A program made the translations under genes and the position numbers. A stretch of DNA of 41,938 nt from Spirochaetes bacterium GWB1_36_13 (lineage in GTDB: Bacteria > Spirochaetota > GWB1-36-13). The stretch is taken from positions 1-41,938 of the forward strand of contig MIAO01000100.1 of assembly GCA_001829155.1 (NCBI GenBank), written 5' to 3'. Positions 16,390-25,154 of this stretch are shown here, in pieces (the stretch's first letter is position 1; every line of letters starts with the position of its first letter). Under the pieces are notes generated by a model. That model was not told where the DNA came from. It saw nothing but the letters and a program-made list of their open reading frames with translations, and did no database searches.

Positions 16390-16977
16390 TTATTTCAATT
16401 CCCATCCGATTAAATAAATTTCTTTACTTTGACTTCTGACTGCTTCTGGCTTAAATGATTTTATTTTTTTGAAATATTGTTTTATTTCTGAATAAAACTC
16501 ATCAAACCCTTCTCCCTGAAAAATTTTACAGATAAAAGTACCTTCTTTTTTCATGTATTTTTGAGCTGCCTCTGCCGCCATTAAAGAAAGCTCAAGGGAA
16601 AGCGCGACATCCTGGTCTTTAATTCCGGTTGTATTCGGAGCCATATCGCTGATGACAGCGTTAAAAGGGGCATAGGACGAAAAGTCAAGAGAAGGATCAA
16701 GGATGCTTTGATGAAAAAAAACATAATTTGACCCTAAGTCTAAAGTGATTTTCTGAATATCGATTCCGACAACCAGACCGTTTTTCCCTACTTTTTTAAG
16801 CGCATACTGGCTCCATGATCCCGGGAAAGCCCCGAGATCGAGGATTTTAGCATTCGGTTTGATAATTTGATACTTTTTATCAATTTCTTCAAGTTTATAA
16901 ATACTTCTGGCAGCATAACCCTCTTTTTTTGCCTTATCGGTAAAAAAATCCGGTTTGTGATAATTTGACTTGATCAT
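16390..16977 (-). CDS. rlmE: 23S rRNA (uridine 2'-O) methyltransferase RlmE/FtsJ family
   Basis: A 195-aa SAM-dependent methyltransferase expected to methylate the 2'-O of a uridine in the ribosomal A-loop. The FtsJ/RrmJ catalytic tetrad K-D-K-E is visible: Lys28 (SIYKLEEID), Asp111 (SDMAPNTTG), Lys151 (KIFQGEGFD) and Glu186. The SAM loop is ILDLGAFPGSWSQYAL (45-60). The length is normal for RlmE. Its ATG overlaps the stop of the tautomerase-like gene, so it is probably translated by coupling from the flagellar operon mRNA. Confidence 0.94.
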   Translation of the reverse strand: MIKSNYHKPDFFTDKAKKEGYAARSIYKLEEIDKKYQIIKPNAKILDLGAFPGSWSQYALKKVGKNGLVVGIDIQKITLDLGSNYVFFHQSILDPSLDFSSYAPFNAVISDMAPNTTGIKDQDVALSLELSLMAAEAAQKYMKKEGTFICKIFQGEGFDEFYSEIKQYFKKIKSFKPEAVRSQSKEIYLIGWELK

Positions 16978-17165
16978 CAGGAGCGGTCTGCAAGAAGTTC
17001 TTCACCGACAGCCCAGTTTTCTCTTGAGGCTTCCGTAAAAAGAATATAAGTTGTTTTAGGTTCTTTTCCGGCCACTCTTTTCAGACTGGCGCAAATATCT
17101 TTTGAAATTTCTTTTTTCTGGTCTTTAGTAAGCGGTCCTGCTACTTTTACTTCTACGAAAGGCAT
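16977..17165 (-). CDS. 4-oxalocrotonate tautomerase-like protein
   Basis: A 62-aa protein of the tautomerase superfamily. It begins MPFVEVKVAGPLTKDQK, placing the catalytic Pro immediately after Met, as required for activity once Met is removed. The AKE/GKEP and YILFTEASRENWAVG regions fit the family fold, in which an active-site Arg (here in EASREN) contacts the substrate. The natural substrate is unknown; many such small proteins in anaerobes have no assigned pathway. A clear AGGAG precedes the start. It lies 24 bases after fliG and overlaps rlmE (ATGA). Confidence 0.88.
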   Translation of the reverse strand: MPFVEVKVAGPLTKDQKKEISKDICASLKRVAGKEPKTTYILFTEASRENWAVGEELLADRS

Positions 17166-17188
17166 CCTGTACTCCTTATTTAAAAATA

Positions 17189-18229
17189 TTAAACAATAAT
17201 TTCGTCTTCACCGGATCGTGCAATGACGATTTCACTCTGTTCTTCAAGTTTTCGAATAGTTCCAACTATTTTCTGCTGAGCTTCTTCGACTTCTTTCACT
17301 CTGAGAGGTCCCATGTATTCCATATCTTCTTTCAGAGTCTGGGCAGCCCGTTTACTCATGTTTCGAAATATCTTTTCCTGTACTTCTGGATCAACCGCCT
17401 TTAAGGCTTTGGCAAGGTCCTGATGATCGGTTTCACGAAGAACTCTTTGAATAGATTTATCATCCAGTAAAACAATATCTTCAAAGACAAACATTTTTTT
17501 CTTGATTTCTTCTGCCAATTCAGGATCCATTTCCTCAAGAGATTCCATGATCGATTTTTCAGTGGAACGGTCCACATTGTTTAAGATTTCAACAATAGTA
17601 TCCACGCCTCCCGCCATAGTAAAGTCTTCACTGGCAATAGTGGAAATCTTTCTTTCCAAAACCCGCTCTACTTCCCGAAGGGTATCTGGAGTCGTTCTGT
17701 CCATGGTTGCAATTCTTCTGGAAACATCGGATCTTTTTTCAGGGTCGATGCTGGAAAGAATGAGCGCCGCTTTTTTCGAGTCCAGATAAGAGAGGATCAA
17801 GGCAATGGTTTGAGGGTGTTCCTGCTGGATAAAGTTGATTAAGTGGCTGGGGTCTGTTCGCCTCACAAAGTCAAAAGGGCGGGTTTGAAGAGAAGAAGTC
17901 AGCTTGTTGATAATATCAATCGCTTTTTGAGTTCCAAGAGCTTTTTCAAGAACATCCCGAGCATAGTCAATCCCTCCTGAACTGATAAATTCCTGAGCCA
18001 TCATCAGTTCTTGAAATTCTGATAAAACTTTTTCTTTTTCAGAAGGGTCAATTTTATCCAGACGGGCTATTTCAAAAGTGAGCTGTTCAATTTCTTCTTC
18101 TTTCAGATATTTAAAGATTTCAGAAGAAATATCAGGTCCTGCGGTTACCATAAAGATAGCTGCTTTTGTTTTTCCTGTAAGCTGGCGTTTTCCGCTTTTT
18201 TTCGTTGAATGATCTATTTGTTCAGCCAT
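17189..18229 (-). CDS. fliG: Flagellar motor switch protein FliG
   Basis: A 346-aa rotor protein that binds FliF through its N-terminal domain and interacts with the stator through its C-terminal domain, setting torque and direction. The middle EHPQ motif is present (QQEHPQTIALILSYLD), then the C-terminal torque helix: KKKMFVFEDIVLLDDKSIQRVLRETD with alternating charged residues. The length equals that of functional FliG. Spirochaetes often have two FliG proteins; only this one is in the window. Its start has GGGAGGAAG upstream, and it begins 23 bases after the fliF stop. Confidence 0.96.
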   Translation of the reverse strand: MAEQIDHSTKKSGKRQLTGKTKAAIFMVTAGPDISSEIFKYLKEEEIEQLTFEIARLDKIDPSEKEKVLSEFQELMMAQEFISSGGIDYARDVLEKALGTQKAIDIINKLTSSLQTRPFDFVRRTDPSHLINFIQQEHPQTIALILSYLDSKKAALILSSIDPEKRSDVSRRIATMDRTTPDTLREVERVLERKISTIASEDFTMAGGVDTIVEILNNVDRSTEKSIMESLEEMDPELAEEIKKKMFVFEDIVLLDDKSIQRVLRETDHQDLAKALKAVDPEVQEKIFRNMSKRAAQTLKEDMEYMGPLRVKEVEEAQQKIVGTIRKLEEQSEIVIARSGEDEIIV

Positions 18230-18252
18230 GGTGTCTTCCTCCCTTCAGCCTT

Positions 18253-19971
18253 TTATTCATCGCTGGAAAGCCAGGTACGAATCAATTTTGCGACTTCTTC
18301 CGGTTTTTCTTTTGCTACTTTTAAAGCGTTTTCCTGAAGTTCAAGTCTTGCCCTTTCTTCCGGAGAAAGTTCAGCCGTAATCGAGTCATGTTCAGATGCT
18401 TTTAACGCAGCCATTCGAAGAGCTTCCTGCTGTTTGATCAGTTCTTCTTCCCGTATTCTTCTTCTTCTCGCCATTTCTCTTTCAATTGCTTTGTAGATAA
18501 TGGAGATAACGAAAATACCAACCAGTCCTATCACAATTGCCAGAATCGTTTTTTTAATTCTCTGGCTTTTCCTGATTTCTTCATCTTCTTTTTCAAATTC
18601 GGAACTTCGGTCGAAAGATACTGCCTGAACCGATATCTTATCTCCCCGGGTCATATTATAACCGGTGTAGGCTTTCAAGCTTTCTTCTACCTGCTTAACT
18701 GTTTCAGGAGAGATCGGAACAAATTTTCTTTTAATTCTTCCGTTTGCAATAATCATATCTCCGTCTTCATCCAGTTCTTTTTCCCATTTTCCATCCAGAA
18801 AAACAGTAACCGTCAGTTTTTCAAGATCGTAGGGGTCTTTTCTGACTTCTGTCTCAGCACGGCTGAATTCTTTATTTTCAATCACTTCATTTTTACTGTA
18901 AGTATTATAACGGTCCATTTTTTCTTTCAGTCCTGCCGGAATCTGATCTTCGATTCCTCCAGGTCCTTCTGGAATATATCCTTGCCCCTTAAACTCTTCG
19001 GTTGTATTTTTTTTACTGACAATAACGGAATCCTGAACAATACTGTCATCGTAAGGAGTTTCAGGGTTATCTTCTTTAATAACCACTGGTTTAATTAAAT
19101 TTTCTTTAATTTTCTTGACATCCCAATTGAGCTCGAGGTTGAGTTTTAAATCCAATCTGTCAGGGGTAAAAACTTTTGCCAGCTGATTTCTTAAATCACT
19201 GGTGTATTCCATCCTCAGTTTTTCTTTTACCTGAAGGTGTTGTTTCGCAAGCCGGATATTTTCTTCTTCGTCGGTTTCGACAAGTTTATCCGTCAGAACA
19301 TTTCCCTGATAATCCATAATCACGATATTTTCAGGTTTTAATTGATCGACCCCTTTGGCAATTAAATCACGCAGTCCTTTAATCTTGTTTTTGTTTCCAA
19401 TTATATCGCTTCCCGGCGATGGGGTAATCACGACAGAAGCTGTCAGGGGATTGTTTGCTATATCATCCGCGAAGTATTTTTCTTTTTCCCCGTAAGAAAT
19501 GACCACATCCGCATTTTCTATTTCATCCAGCATTTCAATGTGTTCTTTGATACTGACAGTGATCGCTCTGCGAACATTGATCTGTCTTTCAAAGTCTGTG
19601 GTTGTAAAAGGCTGGTTGTCAAAAAGATCCCATGATTTTAAATCCTGGGGAATAATTCCTTCCAAACCCAGTTCGGTTTTCATTTTCATGGCTGTTTCTT
19701 TATCATTGACAAAAATCTGGTTGTCGGATACTTCAAATTCGACTCCCATGCTTTTTAAAGACTTTACAATTTTATCCAGATCTTTTTCTTTGAGTTTATA
19801 TTTTACTCCGTAGAGCGGGTAGCGTCCTGACTGAGAAGACATTCCCCCGATGACGACAAACAGGATAATCATTAAAAGAATGACCCCGCCGATAATTCCT
19901 TTCTGAACCCCGGTCAGTTTTCCAAATCCTGTTTTTAATTTGTTTAAAATGGACTTAATATCAAAACTCAT
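18253..19971 (-). CDS. fliF: Flagellar MS-ring protein FliF
   Basis: A 572-aa inner-membrane protein that forms the MS ring, the base on which the flagellar rod and motor assemble. Membrane segments lie near residues 25-43 (GIIGGVILLMIILFVVIGG) and about 468-490. Between them are the ring-building domains, including YPLYGVKYKLKEKDLDKIVKSL and VRRAITVSIKEHIEMLDEIENADVVIS. The C-terminal tail, ending in VAKLIRTWLSSDE, matches the FliG-binding end of FliF. A strong AAGGGGAGGGG ribosome site precedes the ATG. It sits 55 bases after fliE and directly before fliG, the usual order. Confidence 0.96.
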   Translation of the reverse strand: MSFDIKSILNKLKTGFGKLTGVQKGIIGGVILLMIILFVVIGGMSSQSGRYPLYGVKYKLKEKDLDKIVKSLKSMGVEFEVSDNQIFVNDKETAMKMKTELGLEGIIPQDLKSWDLFDNQPFTTTDFERQINVRRAITVSIKEHIEMLDEIENADVVISYGEKEKYFADDIANNPLTASVVITPSPGSDIIGNKNKIKGLRDLIAKGVDQLKPENIVIMDYQGNVLTDKLVETDEEENIRLAKQHLQVKEKLRMEYTSDLRNQLAKVFTPDRLDLKLNLELNWDVKKIKENLIKPVVIKEDNPETPYDDSIVQDSVIVSKKNTTEEFKGQGYIPEGPGGIEDQIPAGLKEKMDRYNTYSKNEVIENKEFSRAETEVRKDPYDLEKLTVTVFLDGKWEKELDEDGDMIIANGRIKRKFVPISPETVKQVEESLKAYTGYNMTRGDKISVQAVSFDRSSEFEKEDEEIRKSQRIKKTILAIVIGLVGIFVISIIYKAIEREMARRRRIREEELIKQQEALRMAALKASEHDSITAELSPEERARLELQENALKVAKEKPEEVAKLIRTWLSSDE

Positions 19972-20026
19972 AAAAAACCCCTCCCCTTAAATATGATTTT
20001 TATGATAGTTTTATTTTAACTAAACA

Positions 20027-20356
20027 TTATCTTAAATTTTGAAGATCCTTGAATCCGTTGATAATTCTGGATGTAATGGCATTGGTAAAAGAAAGCGCCA
20101 TCTCCGCTTTGGTTGCCGCGATTGATACCTGGTGAGGATCAATGCTTTCAGGATTCGTAATCATTGCTACCTGAAGCTGTTCTGACTGAAGCTGGAGATT
20201 GTTGACATTGCCGAGAGCTGTATTTAATGCTTCTGTAAAACTTGGAACGACATTATCTGGGTTGCTTGGTTTAAAACCTTCTAAATCAATATGTTTATCA
20301 TTTGTTTTAGACAGAAAGACATCATAAGGCTTAAAATTTGGATTATAAATTGTCAT
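20027..20356 (-). CDS. fliE: Flagellar hook-basal body complex protein FliE
   Basis: A small 109-aa rod-base protein that joins the MS ring to the rod. The C-terminal half shows the FliE pattern: SFTEALNTALGNVNNLQLQSEQL, then IDPHQVSIAATKAEMALSFTNAITSRIINGFKDLQNLR, typical of the helix that contacts FliF. The reading frame extends upstream to 20431, but ATG 20356 is preceded by a strong GGGAGGG (20361-20367), so the shorter form is the real one. In most spirochaetes flgB and flgC precede fliE; here the upstream neighbour is reverse gyrase on the other strand. Confidence 0.94.
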   Translation of the reverse strand: MTIYNPNFKPYDVFLSKTNDKHIDLEGFKPSNPDNVVPSFTEALNTALGNVNNLQLQSEQLQVAMITNPESIDPHQVSIAATKAEMALSFTNAITSRIINGFKDLQNLR

Positions 20357-20370
20357 TTTTCCCTCCCAAG

Positions 20371-20388
20371 GATTATATAAATATAATC
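20371..20388. promoter_or_regulatory. AT-rich palindrome just upstream of fliE
   Basis: GATTATATAAATATAATC is symmetric except at its two central bases (8 of 9 pairs) and lies 14 bases upstream of the fliE start codon, beside the ribosome site. It could be an operator or simply part of an AT-rich promoter. No protein is known to bind it. Confidence 0.3.
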
Positions 20389-20519
20389 GGATTAATTTAA
20401 AATTTGAAAAACTATTTTTGTATTTAATCAAATTATTAGATATTTTTTATTTTATACCTTATAAAAATTATATAAAAAGCTAAAAAAAATTAAAAGATAA
20501 AGTAAACACTGAGGTTAAA

Positions 20520-23500
20520 ATGAACCAATACCACATTCACGGATCTTACGACTATTTCTGCCCGAACTGCGGGAACTCAAATGATGACGGAAGAAATATT
20601 TCCAAGCACCCCTGTCCTGTCTGCATATCCGAATTTCATGAAAATATCCAGGAAGATGAAATTGTAAAAGAACTCAAGAAAAATAAAACACTGAAAAACT
20701 ATTCTTCCATTGTTGAATTGAATATAAAATTAAAAGAATATACAAAAATTTTTTCAAAAATCATTCAGTCTGAACCATGGAGCATTCAAAGAACCTGGTT
20801 TAAAAGAATTGTTCAGGGAAAAAGTTTCACCGCCCTTGCCCCTACCGGGATCGGAAAAACCACTTTCGGCATTATCACAGCTCTTTTTCTCTCTCATGAA
20901 GAAAAAAAGAAAAGCGTTATTTTATGCCCAAACAGTGTTTTGCTCCACGATATTGTGGATAGGCTCAATGAATACAAGACACTGATTAAAGCGAAAACAG
21001 AAGTTTTATATTACACTTCAAAGTTTTCTCCAAAAAAGAAACTTGAGTTTGAAGAACGGGTTAAAAATCAGGATTATGATATTCTTGTGATCACCAATCA
21101 GTTTTTATCCAGAAAATTTGTTCTTCTGGAAGGAACTTTTTACGATTTTCTTTTTGCCGATGATACAGACGCGCTTTTAAAGGCTTCAGGAAATATTGAC
21201 CGGATTTTAAAAATGATCGGATTTTCCCAAGAAGATTTAGGAAAAGCTTTCGAATATATTAAATCATCTTTTAAATACAGTAAAAATTCTTCTGATGAAA
21301 CTTTTGTTCAGGCTCACAAAGTATTGAAAGACGATGTGACAGGAATCAAAAATACAAAAAAAATAGGAACCCTCATTATTTCTACTGCCACTGGAAAGGG
21401 ACGGGGGATGAGACCGAAACTTTTCAAGGCTCTTCTTTCTTTTGATATTGGAGGCAAGGTAGAAGGAGGGGGGAGAATTGCCGATCTGATCGATGAAGAC
21501 GACAGTGAAAAGAATCTTCTTCAATATATTAAAAAAATGGGTCGTGGAGGGCTTGTTTTTATTCCTATTTCCAAAGGTACAGCCTATGCGGAAATTGTTA
21601 CTGCTATGCTGAAAAAGAACAAAATTAAAGCTGTTTTGGCAGAGTCCGGAAAAATGAATAAAATTATCAAGGATCTGAAAGAAGGGGAAATTGAAATTGT
21701 TGTCGGGGTTTCTACCCATTATGGTCTTTTAGTCCGGGGGCTTGATCTTCCGGAGACAATCCGCTACGCTATTTTTCTGGGGGTTCCGAATTTTAAATTC
21801 TCCGTCAATATGCAGGAGCAGGCGAATTCTTTTCAGCTGATCAGAATTCTTGGAGCCTTATCCTATGTTTTGGAAGATAAAGAAAAAGAAAGAGTGGAAA
21901 AACAGCTTCGCACCCTTAAAAAAAATTCCTTTTCTCCAAAAGTCATAGAGCATTCCTATAAAATAGCGCAGGAATACTATACCAAGCCTGAAGTGATTGA
22001 ATCCCTTAAAAAAAGCGATGAAATTGTCTTTAAAGAAGAGGATGGCAACCGTTTTATGCTGGTTCCTGATATTTCAACCTATATACAAGCTTCGGGAAGA
22101 ACTTCCCGCCTTTTTCTGGAAGGCTTTACTCAGGGGATTTCATTAGTCTTGGAAAGTGATAAGAGAATGGCTCACTTTCTTTCCAGAAGAATGAAATGGC
22201 TTCAAGACAGAGCTTTTATACCTTTAAAAGATGCAAATCTGGATGATTTAATTGAAAAAGTCAATATTGACCGTGATAAAGTCAGAAATTTAAAACAGAG
22301 CAAAAGAAGAAAAAAAATCATCGATAAGTCCAAAACAGCACTCATGCTGGTGGAATCTCCAACTAAAGCAGGTTTGATCTCTAACCTTTTGGGAAAACCG
22401 GGTATCCGTTATTATAAGAGTTTTTCCGCCTATGAAGTGGCAATGGGGGAAATTAATCTGATTATTGTTTCAACTATGGGACATGTTTATGACCTGACCA
22501 CAGGCGATGTCGGATTTCACGGGGTACACATCGAAAAAGATTTTTTTATGGGAAGGTATTCGACCATTAAAAGCTGTAAAAGCTGTAAAAAACAGTTTAC
22601 CTATCCTTCCGATGTCTGCCCGAAATGCGGGAACAAAGACTTTTATGATAAAAAGGACATGGTGGAAGACCTAAAAGACTTGGCCAAAGAAGTTGACATT
22701 GTGTTTATTAGTACTGACCCCGACACAGAAGGTGAAAAAATAGGCTGGGACATGGCAAGTCTTTTATCTCCCTATGTTTCTGAAGTAAAACGGATTACTT
22801 TTCACGAGGTGACCAAAAGAGGAATCTTGGAAGCTTTTAAAGGAATCGGCGAGCTGAATGAAAATCTGGTGGAAGCCCAATTGGTCAGAAGAATGCAGGA
22901 CAGATGGGTTGGGTTTGAGTTTTCAGGAATTCTGAAAGAACAGTTTAACGAGTTTAATATTTCGGCAGGAAGAGTGCAGACCCCTGTTTTAGGTTATATT
23001 ATTGAACGAAATAAAGAAAATGAGGAAACCAAGAAAAAATACTATGCGATTTTGACCGAGTTTTTTTATTTAGAAGTTTTAAAAGAACAGGCTGAAGAGG
23101 TTAAAAAGACAAAACAGATCCAGATATCCAGTCTGAAAGAGGAAGATGTTATTTTAAACCCCGCTCCTCCTTTTACAACTGACACCCTTTTGGCAGAAGC
23201 AAACAGAAGATACAGTTTTTCAGTGACTAAAATCATGGAGCTGGCGCAGGAGCTTTTTGAAAATGGACTGATTACTTATCATAGAACTGATTCTCCGCAT
23301 GTTTCAGAGTTTGGGAAAAATCTGGCAAGAGAATTTGTGAAAGAGAATTTTGGAGAAGAACTGACTTATACGAGAAGCTGGGGGGATGAGGGGAGTCATG
23401 AGTGTATCCGTCCTACCCGAGGCATTGCGGTTCAGTCGCTCCGGGAGTTGATTTTTGAAGGGGATCTTTTTGTGGCCACTCCTTTGACTAATCCTCACTT

Positions 23501-24044
23501 TGTCCTTTATGATTTGATTTTTAAACGATTTATTGCTTCCCAGATGAAAGAGACAAAAATCAGGAAACAGAAAGCGGTGATTAAGGCAGGGGACGCGAAA
23601 GTCGAAATGGAGAGAAATATTGCTGTTGTAGAAGAAGGGTTTAGTAAAATAACCCCTCCCTATCTCCAGGAACCGCTGAAAAAATCAAGCAAAATACCGG
23701 TAAAAGAAATAAAATCCGTGACCCGTTCTGATAAAAAACTCTATACTCAGGCGGATGTTATTCAACTCATGAAGGAAAAAGGACTGGGAAGACCCTCTAC
23801 TTACGGTCAGATTATCTCTACCTTGATTTCAAGGGGTTATATTATGGAGGTTAAATTTGGAAGGCTGATTCCAACTAAAAAAGGAATCGGGGTTTATCAG
23901 TTTCTTTCAGAAAAATATAAAGACATTTTTTCAGACGAACGAACCAAGAGTCTGGAACAGATTATGAAAGAAATAGAGGAAGGAAAGACGGACTATCAAA
24001 AAGTTTTAAAAATGATTTATCAGGAAATCAAGCCGGAAAAATAA
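20520..24044 (+). CDS. rgy: Reverse gyrase (helicase-topoisomerase IA fusion)
   Basis: A 1174-aa ATP-dependent enzyme that introduces positive supercoils, normally found in hyperthermophiles and some thermophiles. In order: an N-terminal zinc finger (Cys14, 17, 32, 35), helicase Walker A APTGIGKTT (Lys113), Walker B variant ADDTDA (213-218), SGRTSRLF late in the helicase half, then the topoisomerase half starting with Toprim Glu612 (LVESPTKAG), a second zinc finger (Cys686, 689, 700, 703), the acidic STDPDTEGEK triad (Asp733, Asp735, Glu737) and catalytic Tyr920 (GLITYHRTDS). All essential residues are present and the length is normal, so it should be active. It is transcribed away from fliE. 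ATG 20520 has TGAGGT upstream. It ends before a small GC hairpin. Confidence 0.98.
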   Translation: MNQYHIHGSYDYFCPNCGNSNDDGRNISKHPCPVCISEFHENIQEDEIVKELKKNKTLKNYSSIVELNIKLKEYTKIFSKIIQSEPWSIQRTWFKRIVQGKSFTALAPTGIGKTTFGIITALFLSHEEKKKSVILCPNSVLLHDIVDRLNEYKTLIKAKTEVLYYTSKFSPKKKLEFEERVKNQDYDILVITNQFLSRKFVLLEGTFYDFLFADDTDALLKASGNIDRILKMIGFSQEDLGKAFEYIKSSFKYSKNSSDETFVQAHKVLKDDVTGIKNTKKIGTLIISTATGKGRGMRPKLFKALLSFDIGGKVEGGGRIADLIDEDDSEKNLLQYIKKMGRGGLVFIPISKGTAYAEIVTAMLKKNKIKAVLAESGKMNKIIKDLKEGEIEIVVGVSTHYGLLVRGLDLPETIRYAIFLGVPNFKFSVNMQEQANSFQLIRILGALSYVLEDKEKERVEKQLRTLKKNSFSPKVIEHSYKIAQEYYTKPEVIESLKKSDEIVFKEEDGNRFMLVPDISTYIQASGRTSRLFLEGFTQGISLVLESDKRMAHFLSRRMKWLQDRAFIPLKDANLDDLIEKVNIDRDKVRNLKQSKRRKKIIDKSKTALMLVESPTKAGLISNLLGKPGIRYYKSFSAYEVAMGEINLIIVSTMGHVYDLTTGDVGFHGVHIEKDFFMGRYSTIKSCKSCKKQFTYPSDVCPKCGNKDFYDKKDMVEDLKDLAKEVDIVFISTDPDTEGEKIGWDMASLLSPYVSEVKRITFHEVTKRGILEAFKGIGELNENLVEAQLVRRMQDRWVGFEFSGILKEQFNEFNISAGRVQTPVLGYIIERNKENEETKKKYYAILTEFFYLEVLKEQAEEVKKTKQIQISSLKEEDVILNPAPPFTTDTLLAEANRRYSFSVTKIMELAQELFENGLITYHRTDSPHVSEFGKNLAREFVKENFGEELTYTRSWGDEGSHECIRPTRGIAVQSLRELIFEGDLFVATPLTNPHFVLYDLIFKRFIASQMKETKIRKQKAVIKAGDAKVEMERNIAVVEEGFSKITPPYLQEPLKKSSKIPVKEIKSVTRSDKKLYTQADVIQLMKEKGLGRPSTYGQIISTLISRGYIMEVKFGRLIPTKKGIGVYQFLSEKYKDIFSDERTKSLEQIMKEIEEGKTDYQKVLKMIYQEIKPEK

Positions 24045-24053
24045 AAAGCATAA

Positions 24054-24073
24054 CCGCTGATTTTAATCAGCGG
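24054..24073 (+). terminator. Hairpin after reverse gyrase
   Basis: A perfect 9-bp stem (CCGCTGATT with AATCAGCGG) begins 10 bases after the rgy stop. There is no T run after it, so termination would be weak or factor-dependent. Confidence 0.5.
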
Positions 24074-24207
24074 AATTATTCAGGCTGCGGATTATTGAAA
24101 ACTATTTCCATCAAACATCTTCTTATCATGGATATTGTAAGTTGATCAGAAAATTCAATTGTCTTTTCTGATGTAATCTTTCATAGCTTTGTTTTGGTCA
24201 TTAATCG

Positions 24208-24248
24208 AAGCCAAATGGTCACTGAGCAAAGCCAAATGGTCACTGAGC
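24208..24248. repeat. Tandem 21-bp repeat, two copies
   Basis: AAGCCAAATGGTCACTGAGC occurs at 24208-24227 and again at 24229-24248, a period of 21 bases. The second copy runs into the hairpin repeat at 24241-24281, and the first looks like a decayed version of the same unit. It lies in the 273-base gap between two converging genes. Confidence 0.75.
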
Positions 24249-24281
24249 GGAGCCGAAGTGACACCTCGACTCCGCTCGGTG
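24241..24281. repeat. Palindromic dispersed repeat (CACTGAGCGGAGCCGA ... TCGACTCCGCTCGGTG)
   Basis: Sixteen-base arms (24241-24256 and 24266-24281) pair at 14 positions around a 9-nt loop. The left arm shares a 16-of-18 match with the repeat inside 11712-11758. It is GC-rich in AT-rich surroundings and sits between converging genes, where it may also help transcription stop. Confidence 0.65.
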
Positions 24282-24317
24282 TCCGAATTAATTTAAAATT
24301 AATAATTGACAGCCTGA

Positions 24318-25154
24318 TTATTTTGTAAAAAAATCAGCTACCTGAGTAAAAAATTCCTTAGGCTTTTCCATGTAAATAATATGACCGCATTCTGAACATT
24401 CGCTGTATTGGGAATTGTGAAAAATCTTTTGAGCTTTTTTCTGGACATAAGGCGGCGTTAAGCGGTCATGTTCCCCCGCAATGATTAAAACCTGATTCTC
24501 TACTTTTTTAAACTCAGGATAAAGGTTTTCAATATTCCGCACATATTTGTCTTCTGATTCTAAAAGCCGCATGAGCGAACTGATCCTGTTTTTATAGCGC
24601 TGGTTTAAAGCTTCTTTCAGTTTTGGGATAAAAGGTTCAATAGACCTTAAAAAGTTCTCGCTGAAAAGAGTGGTGTAAAGGCTATCAATCCAAAGGTCAA
24701 TTAAGCCCATTTCAAGAATCTTTTTTCCCGCTTCTGCCTGATATTGATAAATTTTTTCAGGAGAAATGATAACTCCTGAAAGCACTGCCCGGTTGACACA
24801 GGCGCTGTGTTTTCTTAAAAATTCAGCCGCTACAATGGCTCCGAAAGATACCCCAAGGAGATTGACATTTTTTGGATCCAGTTTCAATTTTATCAGAATT
24901 GCTTTGAGATAGTCCGCAAATTCTTCAATACTGTAAGGGTTGTTGTCGGAAGTTGATTTTCCCTGCCCCCTGAAATCCCAAAGAAGAACATCAAATTTTT
25001 GAAGAACCGGCGGTAGAAACTGATACCATGAGGCTGTTTCCATCGCAACGCCATTAAAAAAAACAATAACCGGGCCGTTCTTTTTTCCGAAATATTCATA
25101 ATGAATACTCACATTGTTTATTAAAACTTCGCCTGCTTCATCGTACTGCACCAT
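24318..25154 (-). CDS. Alpha/beta-hydrolase fold protein
   Basis: A 278-aa cytoplasmic hydrolase of unknown substrate. The fold markers are VIVFFNGVAMETASW (oxyanion region), LLWDFRGQGKST, the nucleophile elbow GVSFG (Ser in LLGVSFGAIVAAEF), the acid GEHDRLTPP and the C-terminal catalytic His in CGHIIYMEKP. It resembles 3-oxoadipate enol-lactonase/esterase-like members, but this does not fix the reaction. The ATG at 25154 is chosen because AAGGAG lies 6 bases upstream; a TTG at 25160 directly abuts that site. It is a single gene, facing reverse gyrase. Confidence 0.88.
   Translation of the reverse strand: MVQYDEAGEVLINNVSIHYEYFGKKNGPVIVFFNGVAMETASWYQFLPPVLQKFDVLLWDFRGQGKSTSDNNPYSIEEFADYLKAILIKLKLDPKNVNLLGVSFGAIVAAEFLRKHSACVNRAVLSGVIISPEKIYQYQAEAGKKILEMGLIDLWIDSLYTTLFSENFLRSIEPFIPKLKEALNQRYKNRISSLMRLLESEDKYVRNIENLYPEFKKVENQVLIIAGEHDRLTPPYVQKKAQKIFHNSQYSECSECGHIIYMEKPKEFFTQVADFFTK

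Noticed and set aside
24208-24281. CRISPR array
   Set aside because: There are only two directly adjacent 20-base units with no spacers, and no cas genes nearby.
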